In this document: piece by piece, positions 22,621-31,522 of the stretch | Numbering within the stretch: position 1 is the stretch's first letter | Layout of the letters: each line of letters starts with the position of its first letter | From: an uncultured Eubacteriales bacterium | GTDB taxonomy: Bacteria > Bacillota > Clostridia > Christensenellales > UMGS416 | Length of the DNA stretch: 64,000 nucleotides | Direction of reading: 5' to 3' | Assembly (NCBI GenBank): GCA_900542005.1 | Contig: UQLW01000011.1 | Span: 11,447-75,446, forward strand | Translations under genes and position numbers: made by a program | The notes under the pieces: model-generated | The model's database searches: none | The model's input: the letters and a program-made list of their open reading frames with translations, nothing else | What the model was told of the DNA's origin: nothing

Positions 22621-24409
22621 TTTCCATCACCTTCCCTTCGCCCAGGATGGATTGATAGTCTCGGTATTGGTCCATGAAGATGTCGTAATACAGCCCCTTC
22701 TTGGCCAATAGCTCGTCGTGCACGCCGCGCTCGGCGATAGCCCCATGATCCAGCACGATGATCTCATCGGCGTTCTTCACCGAGGAGATGCGGTGGGAGA
22801 TGATGAAGGTCGTGCGGTTCTTGAGCACCTTCTTCAGACCGGCCTGGATGGCCGATTCAGTCTCCATGTCGATGGCGCTGGTGGAATCATCCAGGATCAG
22901 GATCTTAGGATCCAGGGCGATCGCCCGGGCGATGGCTACGCGCTGCTTCTGACCGCCGGAGAGGCCCATGCCGCGCTCACCCACCACGGTGTCATATCCA
23001 TCATCCAGCTGGTCAATGAATTCCTTGGCCTGAGCGATTTCGGCCGCCTGGCGGACGGCCTCCTCGGTGAGGTCGGGGTTGCCAAAGGCAATGTTGCCCT
23101 CCAGCGAATCGGAAAAGAGGAAGGTTTCCTGGGGCACATAGCCCAGCTGGCGGCGCAGCTCCTTGAGCTTATATTGCTTCACGTCGATGCCATCGATGGT
23201 GACCGCGCCGCTTTGACATTCATAGAAGCGGCCCAGCAGGTTGACAATGCTGGTCTTGCCGCTGCCGGTAGCGCCCATGATGGCTACCGTGTGGCCGGCC
23301 GGCACATCGAGGCAGATGTCCTTCAGCACGGGCTCGTCGTCGTAACGGAAGTCAACATGGTCGAAGACCACATGGCCCTGGAAGCTTTTGGGGAATTGGG
23401 GATTGTCGCATTCCTTGATCTCCGAGCCAATATCCATATAATAGAAGATGCGCTCGCCGGAGGAGGAGCATTGGCTGATCATATTCAGGATATTCACAAG
23501 CTGGCGCATGGGATCGGTAATCATCCAAAGATAGCCGAAAATCGTAACCACATCGCCGGGCGTAAGGGAGCCGCCCTGGGCCAGCATGCCGCCCACCAGC
23601 AGCACCGCGGCGGGGAAGGCGGAGGCGATGAATTCGATGATGGGATGGAAGTTGCTCCAGATGACGGAGATACGGATGCCGCAGTCACGATGCTTGCGGT
23701 TTTCGTCGGCAAATTCTACCTTTTCCTGCTGCTCCTGGGAATAGGCTTTCACCACGCGGATACCGGAGATGTTTTCCTGGGCCTTGGTGTTCAGCACAGC
23801 GCCCTGATCCCGGATTGCATTAAAGGCCGGCCGGATGGTGCGGTCAAACTTATACCCCACAAAGGCCAGGATGGGCGTGAGCACAAGAAACAGGACGGCA
23901 AGCTGAGGCGCGATGAGGAAAATCATAATCATGGCGCCGATAAAATGGAAGGATTGCTCCACAATGGTGATCAGGCCGCCGGCGATAAAATTCCGGATGG
24001 CCTCTACGTCGCCAGTGAGACGGGACATGATCTCGCCGATGCGGTGATGGTCGTAAAAGCGGAAGGGCAGCTCGTGCAGGTGCTCGAACAACGTCTGCCG
24101 GATGGTAAAAATCACGTTTTGTGAAATGTTCTCAAACACCAGGCCCCTTAAATACATAAGAAGCGCGATGCAGGAGAACAGCACGGCGTAGATGGTGAGC
24201 ATCCGTGGCAGCAGCCCATAGTTGCCGGCACTGATCACATCGTCTACGATGATGCCGCTGATCTTCGGCGCGTAGAGTCGTCCCGCCTGCAGCACCAGGA
24301 TCATGAGAAATCCGATGATCAGGCTTTTTTTGTGCGGCGCCAGCATACCCAGGATTCGTTTGATAATGTTGATGGTAATTCCCCCCTTTTGCTCGCGGCG
24401 GCGCTCCAA
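22613..24409 (-). CDS. ABC exporter half-transporter (subunit 1 of heterodimer)
   Basis: About 586-598 residues: six membrane helices (about 35-320) and an ATPase domain with GATGSGKTS, LSGGQKQR and ILILDDSTSAID. The Walker B catalytic glutamate is replaced by aspartate (DDS), marking the degenerate nucleotide site of a heterodimeric exporter; the partner gene provides the normal glutamate. The start is uncertain: the only standard start is TTG at 24409 with a Shine-Dalgarno 12 bases away, whereas AAAAGGGGGG sits 7 bases before an ATC codon (24373) that would give the family-typical N-terminus (NIIKRILG). Confidence 0.9.
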   Translation of the reverse strand: MERRREQKGGITINIIKRILGMLAPHKKSLIIGFLMILVLQAGRLYAPKISGIIVDDVISAGNYGLLPRMLTIYAVLFSCIALLMYLRGLVFENISQNVIFTIRQTLFEHLHELPFRFYDHHRIGEIMSRLTGDVEAIRNFIAGGLITIVEQSFHFIGAMIMIFLIAPQLAVLFLVLTPILAFVGYKFDRTIRPAFNAIRDQGAVLNTKAQENISGIRVVKAYSQEQQEKVEFADENRKHRDCGIRISVIWSNFHPIIEFIASAFPAAVLLVGGMLAQGGSLTPGDVVTIFGYLWMITDPMRQLVNILNMISQCSSSGERIFYYMDIGSEIKECDNPQFPKSFQGHVVFDHVDFRYDDEPVLKDICLDVPAGHTVAIMGATGSGKTSIVNLLGRFYECQSGAVTIDGIDVKQYKLKELRRQLGYVPQETFLFSDSLEGNIAFGNPDLTEEAVRQAAEIAQAKEFIDQLDDGYDTVVGERGMGLSGGQKQRVAIARAIALDPKILILDDSTSAIDMETESAIQAGLKKVLKNRTTFIISHRISSVKNADEIIVLDHGAIAERGVHDELLAKKGLYYDIFMDQYRDYQSILGEGKVMENA

Positions 24410-24806
24410 AGCGGGCCGGCGCCCTCCTCAAAGCGATGCCCCCGCCGCTTCCTTATGACTTACCCGTCATGGAAAGCATACCCAATTCCGTTTGGGCTGA
24501 CCATAGAGATGATGCACGAATTGGTGGTTAATTTTATACAGGGCGTGAGAAGTGTCGGATGCCATACCCTGAAATGACTGTAAACATGGAATGAAATGAC
24601 CAATCCAACCGCTGTCATCTGAACGGTTTGCTGCGTCCATGGCGTGTCTGATTATTATACACCTAAATGCTTTTCTTGGAAGCGATAAATTCTTTTTATA
24701 TCCTACGAAATTTGGAAAATTATGCGCAAAGCGCCAGGATGGCCTGGTCATGGGCGGGGGGACTATGGTAGGATGAGAACCATCGGAGAAGAGGGAGCGA
24801 AGACGG
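24410..24806. other. 397-base spacer between the divergent ABC and MFS operons
   Basis: A minus-strand -10 TATAAT (24654-24659) suggests the ABC operon starts near 24647 with a leader of about 240 bases. That leader contains an inverted repeat (CCAATTC / GAATTGG arms at 24481 and 24517) and an AACCG/CGGTT pair near 24608-24628, so it may be structured. The spacer is A/T-rich relative to the genes. No known riboswitch or convincing gene recognised. Confidence 0.4.
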
Positions 24807-26051
24807 ATGAAACGATTTTTTACCGGCCCCGTGCGGGAGGGCTGCTATCATCTGCACTTTTTTTTGACGGCATTGTCCTCCTGCGCCTATGGCAGCTTTC
24901 TCAATGTGTATTTGGGCGATCTGGGCTATGGCGCCATGGTAATCGGGCTGTTCTCCACGGTTCCCTCCCTGCTGGGGCTGCTGCTGCAGCCGCTGCTGGC
25001 CGCCTGGACCGACCGCACCCGCCGCAAAATGGGCGCGATGGCGTGCCTGACAGCGGTCAGCGCCGGCGCCATGGCGCTCATGCTGCTCCTGCGGCCCCGA
25101 TATGGCCCTGATTCCTTTTCCGCAGGCGTGCTGATGGCCGTTCACACCGGCTACCTGGCCTTCAGCGGAGCGGCCAACGCGCTGAATACGGCGGTGCTGA
25201 TGCGGCACCTGTCGGCGCAGGGAGCCTCTGACCGGTATGGGCGGATCCGCGTCAGCTGGACGGCGGGCTTTGCGGTGGGCGGCGTATGGGTGGGCAGGAT
25301 CAGCCAGGCCGACCCTGCTGGCTTTATTCCCTTTGCCGTGGCGGCGGCGCTGCTTTCGCTGGCTGTGCTGCCGCTTTTGCCGTGGCGGCAGGTGGAGCGT
25401 CTCCGGGCGGCGGAATCCGGCCCCAAGGGCCGGGTATCCTTTCGCAGCCTGCTGGGCTATCGGGAGCTGTGGTGCCTGACCGGCATCGTGTTCATGATCG
25501 CCCTGGCCAACTCCTTCACCTATACCTTTTTGCCCACCTTTTTCATGACCCTTCCAGGCGCAGACAACGAGGCCTTTGGCTGGTGCATCTCGCTGCGCAC
25601 CGTGACGGAGGTCCCCGTGCTGCTGGGTATGGGGTGGATTATGGGGCGGTTGGGCGTCAAAAAGACGCTGCTGATCCCGGCTGTGTCTACGGTAATCCGG
25701 TGGCTGCTGGTAGCGCTTTTCCCTACGCCGGGCGTGGTCCTGGCGACCCAGCTGCTGCACGGCTTTGGATATGTCGTCTATTCGGTAGCCATGACCCGCT
25801 ATGTGGCCGACACGCTGCCTGATGCAATCGGCGGCACCGCGCAGAACCTGGTGGCCCTGCTGACCGTCACCCTGCCAACCCTGGCAGGGGGGCTGCTGGG
25901 CGGCCTTGTCATCGAAACCTGGGGGCTGGGCTATATGGCCTGCATCGGCGGGATGATCGCCCTGGATATCCTGGCGCTGGCGGCCCTTATCGTCCTTTTG
26001 CTCCGGCGGCCTGATGATGCTTGTGAAAAGGACAAAGGTATGATAGGATAA
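24807..26051 (+). CDS. Major facilitator superfamily transporter
   Basis: 414 residues with about 12 transmembrane helices. The loop 2-3 motif is AAWTDRTRRKMGA, a variant of the MFS DRxGRR signature, and the overall pattern fits the MFS_1-like/LacY-nucleoside branch. Start at 24807 follows GAAGAGGGAGCG. Substrate unknown; the neighbours are a MATE and an ABC exporter, so efflux is plausible. Confidence 0.85.
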   Translation: MKRFFTGPVREGCYHLHFFLTALSSCAYGSFLNVYLGDLGYGAMVIGLFSTVPSLLGLLLQPLLAAWTDRTRRKMGAMACLTAVSAGAMALMLLLRPRYGPDSFSAGVLMAVHTGYLAFSGAANALNTAVLMRHLSAQGASDRYGRIRVSWTAGFAVGGVWVGRISQADPAGFIPFAVAAALLSLAVLPLLPWRQVERLRAAESGPKGRVSFRSLLGYRELWCLTGIVFMIALANSFTYTFLPTFFMTLPGADNEAFGWCISLRTVTEVPVLLGMGWIMGRLGVKKTLLIPAVSTVIRWLLVALFPTPGVVLATQLLHGFGYVVYSVAMTRYVADTLPDAIGGTAQNLVALLTVTLPTLAGGLLGGLVIETWGLGYMACIGGMIALDILALAALIVLLLRRPDDACEKDKGMIG

Positions 26052-26205
26052 ACCCGGTAAGCAGATAGAAATATACCGATAGACGAGACCGAAGAGAACC
26101 GGATGCCGGCCTGAAAGGGTGCGGGTTTTGTAGCGGACGGCCCCTTGCGTCCCGGCTCTTGGTAATGGCGTGCGCGCCGCGGAAAAATGAGAAGAGAGGG
26201 AGACG

Positions 26206-27567
26206 ATGTTTCGTAGATTGTTGGGCGACCGGCACTTTTACGGAAGGATGATGGCGCTGGTGCTGCCGGTGGCGCTGCAGAATTTGCTGTCAAATTCGCT
26301 GGCGCTGGTGGATAATATTATGGTGGGCCAGCTGGGTGAGATATCTGTGGCGGCAGTGGGATTGGCCGGCCAGTGGAGCTATATGATCAATATGTTTTTC
26401 TTTGGGGCTTCATCGGGCGCGGCGGTGCTCATCGCTCAATATTACGGGGCCGGCGACAGCCTGGGCGTGCGGCAGAGCTATGGGCTTTCCATCCTGACGA
26501 TGATGGCGGTGGCGCTGCCCATGATGGCGGTATCCCTGCTGTTTCCCGAGGGCTCCATGCGGATATTCTCCCAGGACGAGGCGGTGATCCAGGCGGGCGT
26601 CGGTTACCTGAAGGTGATGGCCCTGTCCTATCCGCTGCAGGCGCTGGCCTATGGCACCATGTCGGCTATGCGCTCCATCGGCCAGGTCCGGCTGCCGCTG
26701 GTGGCGGGCGTGGTTTCCATGCTGGTCAATGTGGCCTTTAATTATGTGCTTATTTTCGGCAGGCTGGGCTTCCCGGCCATGGGGGCCACCGGGGCGGCCG
26801 TGGCCTCGGTATTTGCCTGCCTTGTCCAGCTTGTCATCATCCTCATTTCAGCATACCGGGCCCGCTCCCCAATCCTGGGGCCGCTGCGGCAGATGCTGCC
26901 CCGGGGCTGGGGCTTTGTAGGCAAGTACCTGCGCCTGGCCATGCCGGTTATTCTCAACGAAGGCCTGTGGGGCGTGTGCATGAGCCTGCTTTCCCTCATT
27001 TTTGCCCGCATCGGTACCGCCGATTATGCGGCTTATAACATCATGCGCAACCTAGAGGGCGTGGCCATGAGCTTCTTCTGGGGCATGGGGCCCGCCTGCA
27101 GCGTGCTGATCGGTTCCCCCCTGGGCCGGGGCGACCGGCAAACGGCCTGGGATAACGCGATGCGGTTTTTGATCCTGGGCCCGGTACTGGCCATCGCGGC
27201 GGGGCTCATGGTGATCGTCCTGCGCTGGCCGATTCTAAGCTGCTATCATGTCTCGCAGGATGTGCTGGACAAGGCGAACCTCTTGCTGATCGTCTTTGGC
27301 AGCCTGTTGGTTTTCCGGAATTTCAATTATTTTTCCATTGTCGGCGTGCTGCGCTCCGGCGGCGATACGACGGTGGCCGCAGCCATTGACCTGGGCTCCG
27401 TGTGGCTTATTGCCCTGCCGATGGCCCTGCTGGGGGCGCTGGTGCTGAAGCTGCCCGGGCATATTGTCTTTATCATGATTACCGTGGCGGATGTTGTGAA
27501 GTCGGCGCTCTCCCTTTGGCGGATCCGCACCCGCAAATGGATGAACACGCTGACGGCCGCCCAATAA
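26206..27567 (+). CDS. MATE-family efflux transporter
   Basis: 453 residues with 12 predicted membrane helices in two homologous halves. The family N-terminus ALVLPVALQNLLSNSLALVDNIMVG and the SSGAAVLIAQYYGAG segment after helix 2 are clear. MATE proteins export cationic drugs or metabolites with Na+ or H+. A 154-base spacer without recognised signals separates it from the MFS gene; the kinase gene follows after 15 bases. Confidence 0.93.
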   Translation: MFRRLLGDRHFYGRMMALVLPVALQNLLSNSLALVDNIMVGQLGEISVAAVGLAGQWSYMINMFFFGASSGAAVLIAQYYGAGDSLGVRQSYGLSILTMMAVALPMMAVSLLFPEGSMRIFSQDEAVIQAGVGYLKVMALSYPLQALAYGTMSAMRSIGQVRLPLVAGVVSMLVNVAFNYVLIFGRLGFPAMGATGAAVASVFACLVQLVIILISAYRARSPILGPLRQMLPRGWGFVGKYLRLAMPVILNEGLWGVCMSLLSLIFARIGTADYAAYNIMRNLEGVAMSFFWGMGPACSVLIGSPLGRGDRQTAWDNAMRFLILGPVLAIAAGLMVIVLRWPILSCYHVSQDVLDKANLLLIVFGSLLVFRNFNYFSIVGVLRSGGDTTVAAAIDLGSVWLIALPMALLGALVLKLPGHIVFIMITVADVVKSALSLWRIRTRKWMNTLTAAQ

Positions 27568-27582
27568 GGAAGAGGTATGAGG

Positions 27583-28413
27583 ATGAGTCAGGAAATCGAG
27601 CTGGTGGGTAAGATCGGATCCATGGCGCTGATCCGGCGGGAGGATCTCGATATCGATTACAACATATTTTCCAGGCTGGGGCACGACCTTCATCCGGGCA
27701 TGATCTGGGTGTCCTCCGGCGCCACGGAAATCGGCCGCCTGGACTACATGCGGCGCAACGGCGGCGAGGTGCTCCATGGCGATTCGGAGGAGGATAAATC
27801 CGACTATGCGGCGCAGGGCCAGTCCATCCTGATGGAGAATTACCGCCGGTATATTGATCCCAAGTATTCGGTACGGCAGCTATTGGTAGAGCATACGCAT
27901 TTCAACGATCCGGTCAAGCGGGAACAGATCAAATCCTTCCTCCTGCGGCAGCCCCGGCAGGGCGCGGTGCCCATCATTAACTATAACGATCCGGTTTCCT
28001 TTGAGGAGAACCGGCGGATGGAGCTGGCGACCCTGCGCCATCAGGGGATGCGGGAGGTCGTGGAGTGTGTGGATAACGATGAGACCGCCTCGGTGATCGC
28101 CCGGCTGGTCCGCGCCAAGCTGCTCGTCATCATGACCAGCGTGGAGGGCATTTACCGGGATCCAGCCGACCCGTCCACGTTGGTGGGGGAGATCACCGGC
28201 CGCGATGCTCAAGCGGTTGTGGAAAATATCCGCGCCATGCAGCAGCGCTGCGTCGGTGCCAGCCGCGCGGGCGCGGGCGGCGCCCGCGCCAAGCTGGAAT
28301 TTATCGTAGAGCCGGTCTGCGCGGGAACCACGGTCATTATCGGCCATGCCCGGCACCGGCTGCAGGACCTCGTGGCGGGGCGCGTCCCCTGCACGCGGGT
28401 GGGCTGCTGGTAG
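27583..28413 (+). CDS. Amino-acid-kinase-family protein (glutamate 5-kinase-like)
   Basis: 276 residues. The core has VSSGATEIGRLDYM near the N-terminus, INYNDPVSFEENRRME, VDNDETASVIARLV and VIMTSVEGIYRDP, matching the nucleotide- and glutamate-binding segments of ProB/UMP-kinase folds. The PUA domain of ProB is absent, and the usual N-terminal VVKVGSS strand is replaced by GKIGSMAL. No proA is adjacent. It phosphorylates a carboxylate or similar group, but the substrate is not clear. The ATG at 27583 has GAAGAGG at 7 bases; another ATG 6 bases upstream is too close. Confidence 0.7.
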   Translation: MSQEIELVGKIGSMALIRREDLDIDYNIFSRLGHDLHPGMIWVSSGATEIGRLDYMRRNGGEVLHGDSEEDKSDYAAQGQSILMENYRRYIDPKYSVRQLLVEHTHFNDPVKREQIKSFLLRQPRQGAVPIINYNDPVSFEENRRMELATLRHQGMREVVECVDNDETASVIARLVRAKLLVIMTSVEGIYRDPADPSTLVGEITGRDAQAVVENIRAMQQRCVGASRAGAGGARAKLEFIVEPVCAGTTVIIGHARHRLQDLVAGRVPCTRVGCW

Positions 28414-28476
28414 GGACCGGGCGGAAGGCGCCGCACTGGGCCGGGAAACCTGGCGCCTTGGCGGAAAGACGGAGTG

Positions 28477-28504
28477 AAAAGGCGGTATATACCGCCTTTT
28501 TTCT
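28477..28504 (+). terminator. Terminator after the kinase gene
   Basis: AAAAGGCGGTATATACCGCCTTTTTT: a perfect, nearly loopless stem with A- and T-runs on both sides, active in both directions. Confidence 0.9.
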
Positions 28505-28544
28505 TCGGTCCTCTTCAGGGAGAGGCCCCGGAGAAATCAAAAAA

Positions 28545-28694
28545 ATGCAAAAAGAGGCTTTCGGGGGTTGCATATTGGCAATTGACGTGTTAATATGAGT
28601 CTACTTGCATGTTGGAAGCATAGTATGTTGCATAAGGCCAGAGGAAAAGGCTGAATTATACCTTGTAACCAAAGGCCGTCACAGAAAAATGCAA
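28545..28694. repeat. Five TTGCAT/ATGCAA hexamers upstream of the aminotransferase gene
   Basis: Copies at 28545, 28568, 28605, 28628 and 28689. The first two and the third/fourth are each exactly 23 bases apart. They fill the 236-base spacer (28503-28738), which otherwise holds only weak promoter-like sequences (e.g. TAATAT at 28590s). Possibly binding sites for a regulator of the downstream operon. Confidence 0.45.
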
Positions 28695-28738
28695 GTAATG
28701 ATAATATAAATTTCATTTTACCGAGGAGGCGTTTTGAT

Positions 28739-29932
28739 ATGGAATTATCCAGGAAGGCGATGGCGATCGCCGATTCCGTAACGCTGGCGATTGACGCCAA
28801 GGCCAAGGCCATGGCCGGCGAAGGGATCGACGTGGTGGGCTTCGGCGCAGGGGAGCCGGATTTTAATACGCCGCAGTTTATCTGCGACGCCGCGAAAAAG
28901 GCGATCGATGAAGGAAAAACGCGCTATACCCCCGTATCGGGCACCCTGGGCCTGCGGGAGGCGATCTGCGGCAAGCTGGCCCGGGAAAACGGCCTGGCCT
29001 ACGAGCCCGGACAGATCGTTGTAAGCAATGGCGCCAAGCATTCGCTTTTTAATACCTTTCAAGCGCTGCTTAACCCCGGCGACGAGGTCATCATCCCCGC
29101 ACCCTACTGGGTTTCGTATCCGGAGCTGGTCAAGATCGCCGACGGCACGCCGGTTTTTGTGCCGACCAGCGAAGAAAACGGCTTCAAGATGCGCCTGGAG
29201 GCGCTGCGCAGCGCGGTGACGCCCCGTACCAAGGCGCTGGTGCTCTGCAATCCCTGTAATCCTACCGGCGCAATGTATACCGCCGAGGAGCTGAAGCCGA
29301 TTGCCGAACTGGCGGTGGAAAAGGGCTTTTTCGTGATTGCCGATGAAATCTATGAAAAGCTGGTGTATGGCGGCCTGCGCTTTACCTCCATCGCCTCCTT
29401 GGGGGAGGATATCAAGCGCCAGACCATTGTCATCAACGGCGCCTCCAAGGCCTTTGCCATGACGGGCTGGCGCATCGGCTACACGGCCTGCGAAAAGCCC
29501 ATCGCAAAGCTGATGAGCAACCTGCAAAGCCAGGCGACCAGCAACGCCAATTCAGTGGCCCAGTACGCGATGGAGGCGGCCATGACGCAGCCCTGCCGCG
29601 AGCTGCCCATGATGGTGGAGGAATTTGACCGCCGGAGGCTGCTGCTTTGCGACGGGATCAACGCCATTGAGGGACTTTCCTGCCGGTATCCTGAAGGCGC
29701 CTTTTATGTGCTGATGAACATTACGGGCGTGATCGGGAAAAAATACCGCGAGGAGACGATTTCAGATTCTATGACCTTTGCGCGCCTCTTGCTGGAGGCT
29801 TATCATGTGGCGGTGGTGCCTGGCGTGGCCTTTGGCTGCGAGGGCTATACGCGGCTGAGCTATGCCACCGGCCGGGAGCGGATTTCCGAAGGGCTTCGGC
29901 GCATGGCCGCCTTTGTCCGCGATTTAACATAG
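28739..29932 (+). CDS. Class I/II PLP aminotransferase (aspartate aminotransferase)
   Basis: 397 residues of aminotransferase subgroup I-gamma. It contains GEPDFNTP, NGAKHSLFN, CNPCNPTGAMY, ADEIYEKLVY and the PLP lysine in NGASKAFAMTGWRIGY (~residue 239). Interconverts aspartate/oxaloacetate with glutamate/2-oxoglutarate; other substrates are possible. GAGGAGG precedes the start. It is followed after 12 bases by a DRE-TIM acyltransferase, so oxaloacetate made here could feed that enzyme. Confidence 0.9.
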   Translation: MELSRKAMAIADSVTLAIDAKAKAMAGEGIDVVGFGAGEPDFNTPQFICDAAKKAIDEGKTRYTPVSGTLGLREAICGKLARENGLAYEPGQIVVSNGAKHSLFNTFQALLNPGDEVIIPAPYWVSYPELVKIADGTPVFVPTSEENGFKMRLEALRSAVTPRTKALVLCNPCNPTGAMYTAEELKPIAELAVEKGFFVIADEIYEKLVYGGLRFTSIASLGEDIKRQTIVINGASKAFAMTGWRIGYTACEKPIAKLMSNLQSQATSNANSVAQYAMEAAMTQPCRELPMMVEEFDRRRLLLCDGINAIEGLSCRYPEGAFYVLMNITGVIGKKYREETISDSMTFARLLLEAYHVAVVPGVAFGCEGYTRLSYATGRERISEGLRRMAAFVRDLT

Positions 29933-29944
29933 GGAGGGTAGAGC

Positions 29945-31360
29945 ATGAGCGATCAGGAAAACATGGATTTCGAGCCGGTCTTGCATTTTGACCATAAGAC
30001 CAATCTGCTGGAGCAGCGGGCCACGCGTTTCCCCCTGCAGGATGTGGCGGAGCCGAACCTCTTCCGCCATCTGTTCGACTATGAATCGGTCCCCAAGACG
30101 GCCTTTAACCACCGGATTATGCCCATGCAGCCGGCAAGGGAGATCTGGCTGACCGATACAACCTTCCGCGACGGCCAGCAGTCGACCTCGCCCTTCACGG
30201 TGGATCAGATTGTGCGGCTTTTCGACCTGCAGCATAGGCTGGGCGGGCCTAAGGGGATTGTGCGGCAGAGTGAATTCTTCGTGTATTCGGACAAGGACCG
30301 GGAGGCGGTGCAGGCCTGCATGGACCGGGGCTATGAATTCCCGGAGGTCACCACCTGGATCCGCGCCACCAAAGGCGATTTCGCCCTGGTGAAGCATATG
30401 GGCGTGAAGGAAACCGGCATCCTCGTATCCTGCTCCGATTACCATATCTTTAAAAAGATGCATAAGACCCGCGGCCAGGCGATGGATGAGTATCTTGGCA
30501 TCGTGAAATCGGCCCTGGAATACGGGATCATCCCGCGGTGTCACTTTGAGGACATTACCCGGGCCGACTACTACGGCTTTGTCGTCCCCTTCGCCAGCGA
30601 GCTGATGAAGCTGGCTCAGGAGTATCAGGTGCCCATTAAGATTCGCGCCTGCGACACGCTGGGCTATGGCGTAACCTATCCCGGCGCAGCCATGCCCCGC
30701 AGCGTTCCCGGCATCATCTATGGCCTGCGGCACTACTGCGGCGTACCGAGCCGCCAGCTGGAATGGCACGGCCATAACGACTTCTATAAGGTGGTTGTCA
30801 ATGCGGCGACAGCCTGGCTTTATGGCTGCGCCTCGGTAAACTGCTCCATGCTGGGCATTGGCGAGCGTACGGGTAACTGCCCCCTGGAGGCGATGGCGAT
30901 GGAATATGCCTCGCTGCGCGGGACGGACGACGGCATGGACCTTTCCGCCATTACCGAATATGCAGATTTCTTCGAGCATGATATTGGATATAATATTCCT
31001 GCCCATACGCCCTTTGTGGGCCGCTCCTTCAATGCGACGCGGGCGGGTATCCATGCCGACGGGCTGCTGAAGGACGAGGAGATCTATAATATTTTTGACA
31101 CCAATAAGATCCTGAACCGTCCGCCTACGGTGATGATTGGGCCCCACTCGGGAGCGGCGGGCATTGCTCACTGGCTGAACGGCTACTTTAAGCTCAAGGG
31201 CGAGCGGGCCCTGGATAAGCGCCATCCGGTCATCGCCTATGTGAAGGATGCGGTGGACCAGCAGTATGCCCAGGGGCGCACGACCAACTTTGGCGATGAG
31301 GAGCTGGAGCTGCTTGTGCGGGATGCGGACGCTGAACTGTATCGGGAGATTTCCCTGTAA
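29945..31360 (+). CDS. DRE-TIM metallolyase-family acyltransferase; Re-citrate synthase or isopropylmalate synthase-like
   Basis: 471 residues. The metal/catalytic motif DTTFRDGQQ (~residues 73-81) starts the barrel; WHGHNDFYKV supplies the His-x-His metal ligands, followed by GERTGNCPLEAMA. About 60 extra residues precede the barrel and there is no LeuA-type regulatory domain at the end. This layout occurs in proteins annotated as isopropylmalate/homocitrate synthase, including the Re-citrate synthases of Clostridia. Cotranscription with an aspartate aminotransferase favours an oxaloacetate-using citrate synthase feeding glutamate synthesis; this is inference. Confidence 0.7.
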   Translation: MSDQENMDFEPVLHFDHKTNLLEQRATRFPLQDVAEPNLFRHLFDYESVPKTAFNHRIMPMQPAREIWLTDTTFRDGQQSTSPFTVDQIVRLFDLQHRLGGPKGIVRQSEFFVYSDKDREAVQACMDRGYEFPEVTTWIRATKGDFALVKHMGVKETGILVSCSDYHIFKKMHKTRGQAMDEYLGIVKSALEYGIIPRCHFEDITRADYYGFVVPFASELMKLAQEYQVPIKIRACDTLGYGVTYPGAAMPRSVPGIIYGLRHYCGVPSRQLEWHGHNDFYKVVVNAATAWLYGCASVNCSMLGIGERTGNCPLEAMAMEYASLRGTDDGMDLSAITEYADFFEHDIGYNIPAHTPFVGRSFNATRAGIHADGLLKDEEIYNIFDTNKILNRPPTVMIGPHSGAAGIAHWLNGYFKLKGERALDKRHPVIAYVKDAVDQQYAQGRTTNFGDEELELLVRDADAELYREISL

Positions 31361-31388
31361 CAGCGTAATGAATTTTACAAAAACACAA

Positions 31389-31418
31389 AGAAGGTTCGGG
31401 AGAACCTTCTTTTTTTTC
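31389..31418 (+). terminator. Terminator of the aminotransferase/acyltransferase operon
   Basis: GAAGGTTC and GAACCTTC stem with a 4-base loop, then eight T residues. Confidence 0.9.
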
Positions 31419-31473
31419 AGGTTATAGGTAGATTAGCTATAAAAGAAGGCTTTCTTTTTAACAGCATATACGG

Positions 31474-31479
31474 TATAAT
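31474..31479 (+). promoter_or_regulatory. -10 box of the P-loop gene
   Basis: TATAAT about 45 bases before the start codon; the -35 region (TTTCTT around 31451) is poor. Confidence 0.45.
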
Positions 31480-31522
31480 GAAAGCAATAGATCCCCAAAA
31501 TCACCATTCGAGGAGGATTGCT

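Noticed and set aside
21367..22677. Long plus-strand open frame (436 codons) opposite the ABC exporter
   Set aside because: Antisense shadow of a clear ABC exporter gene in GC-rich DNA; its translation has no fold-like hydrophobic pattern and is Gly/His/Gln-rich.
24467..24751. 94-codon minus-strand ORF in the ABC/MFS spacer
   Set aside because: No ribosome-binding site, no recognisable domain, and it overlaps the probable promoter and leader of the ABC operon.
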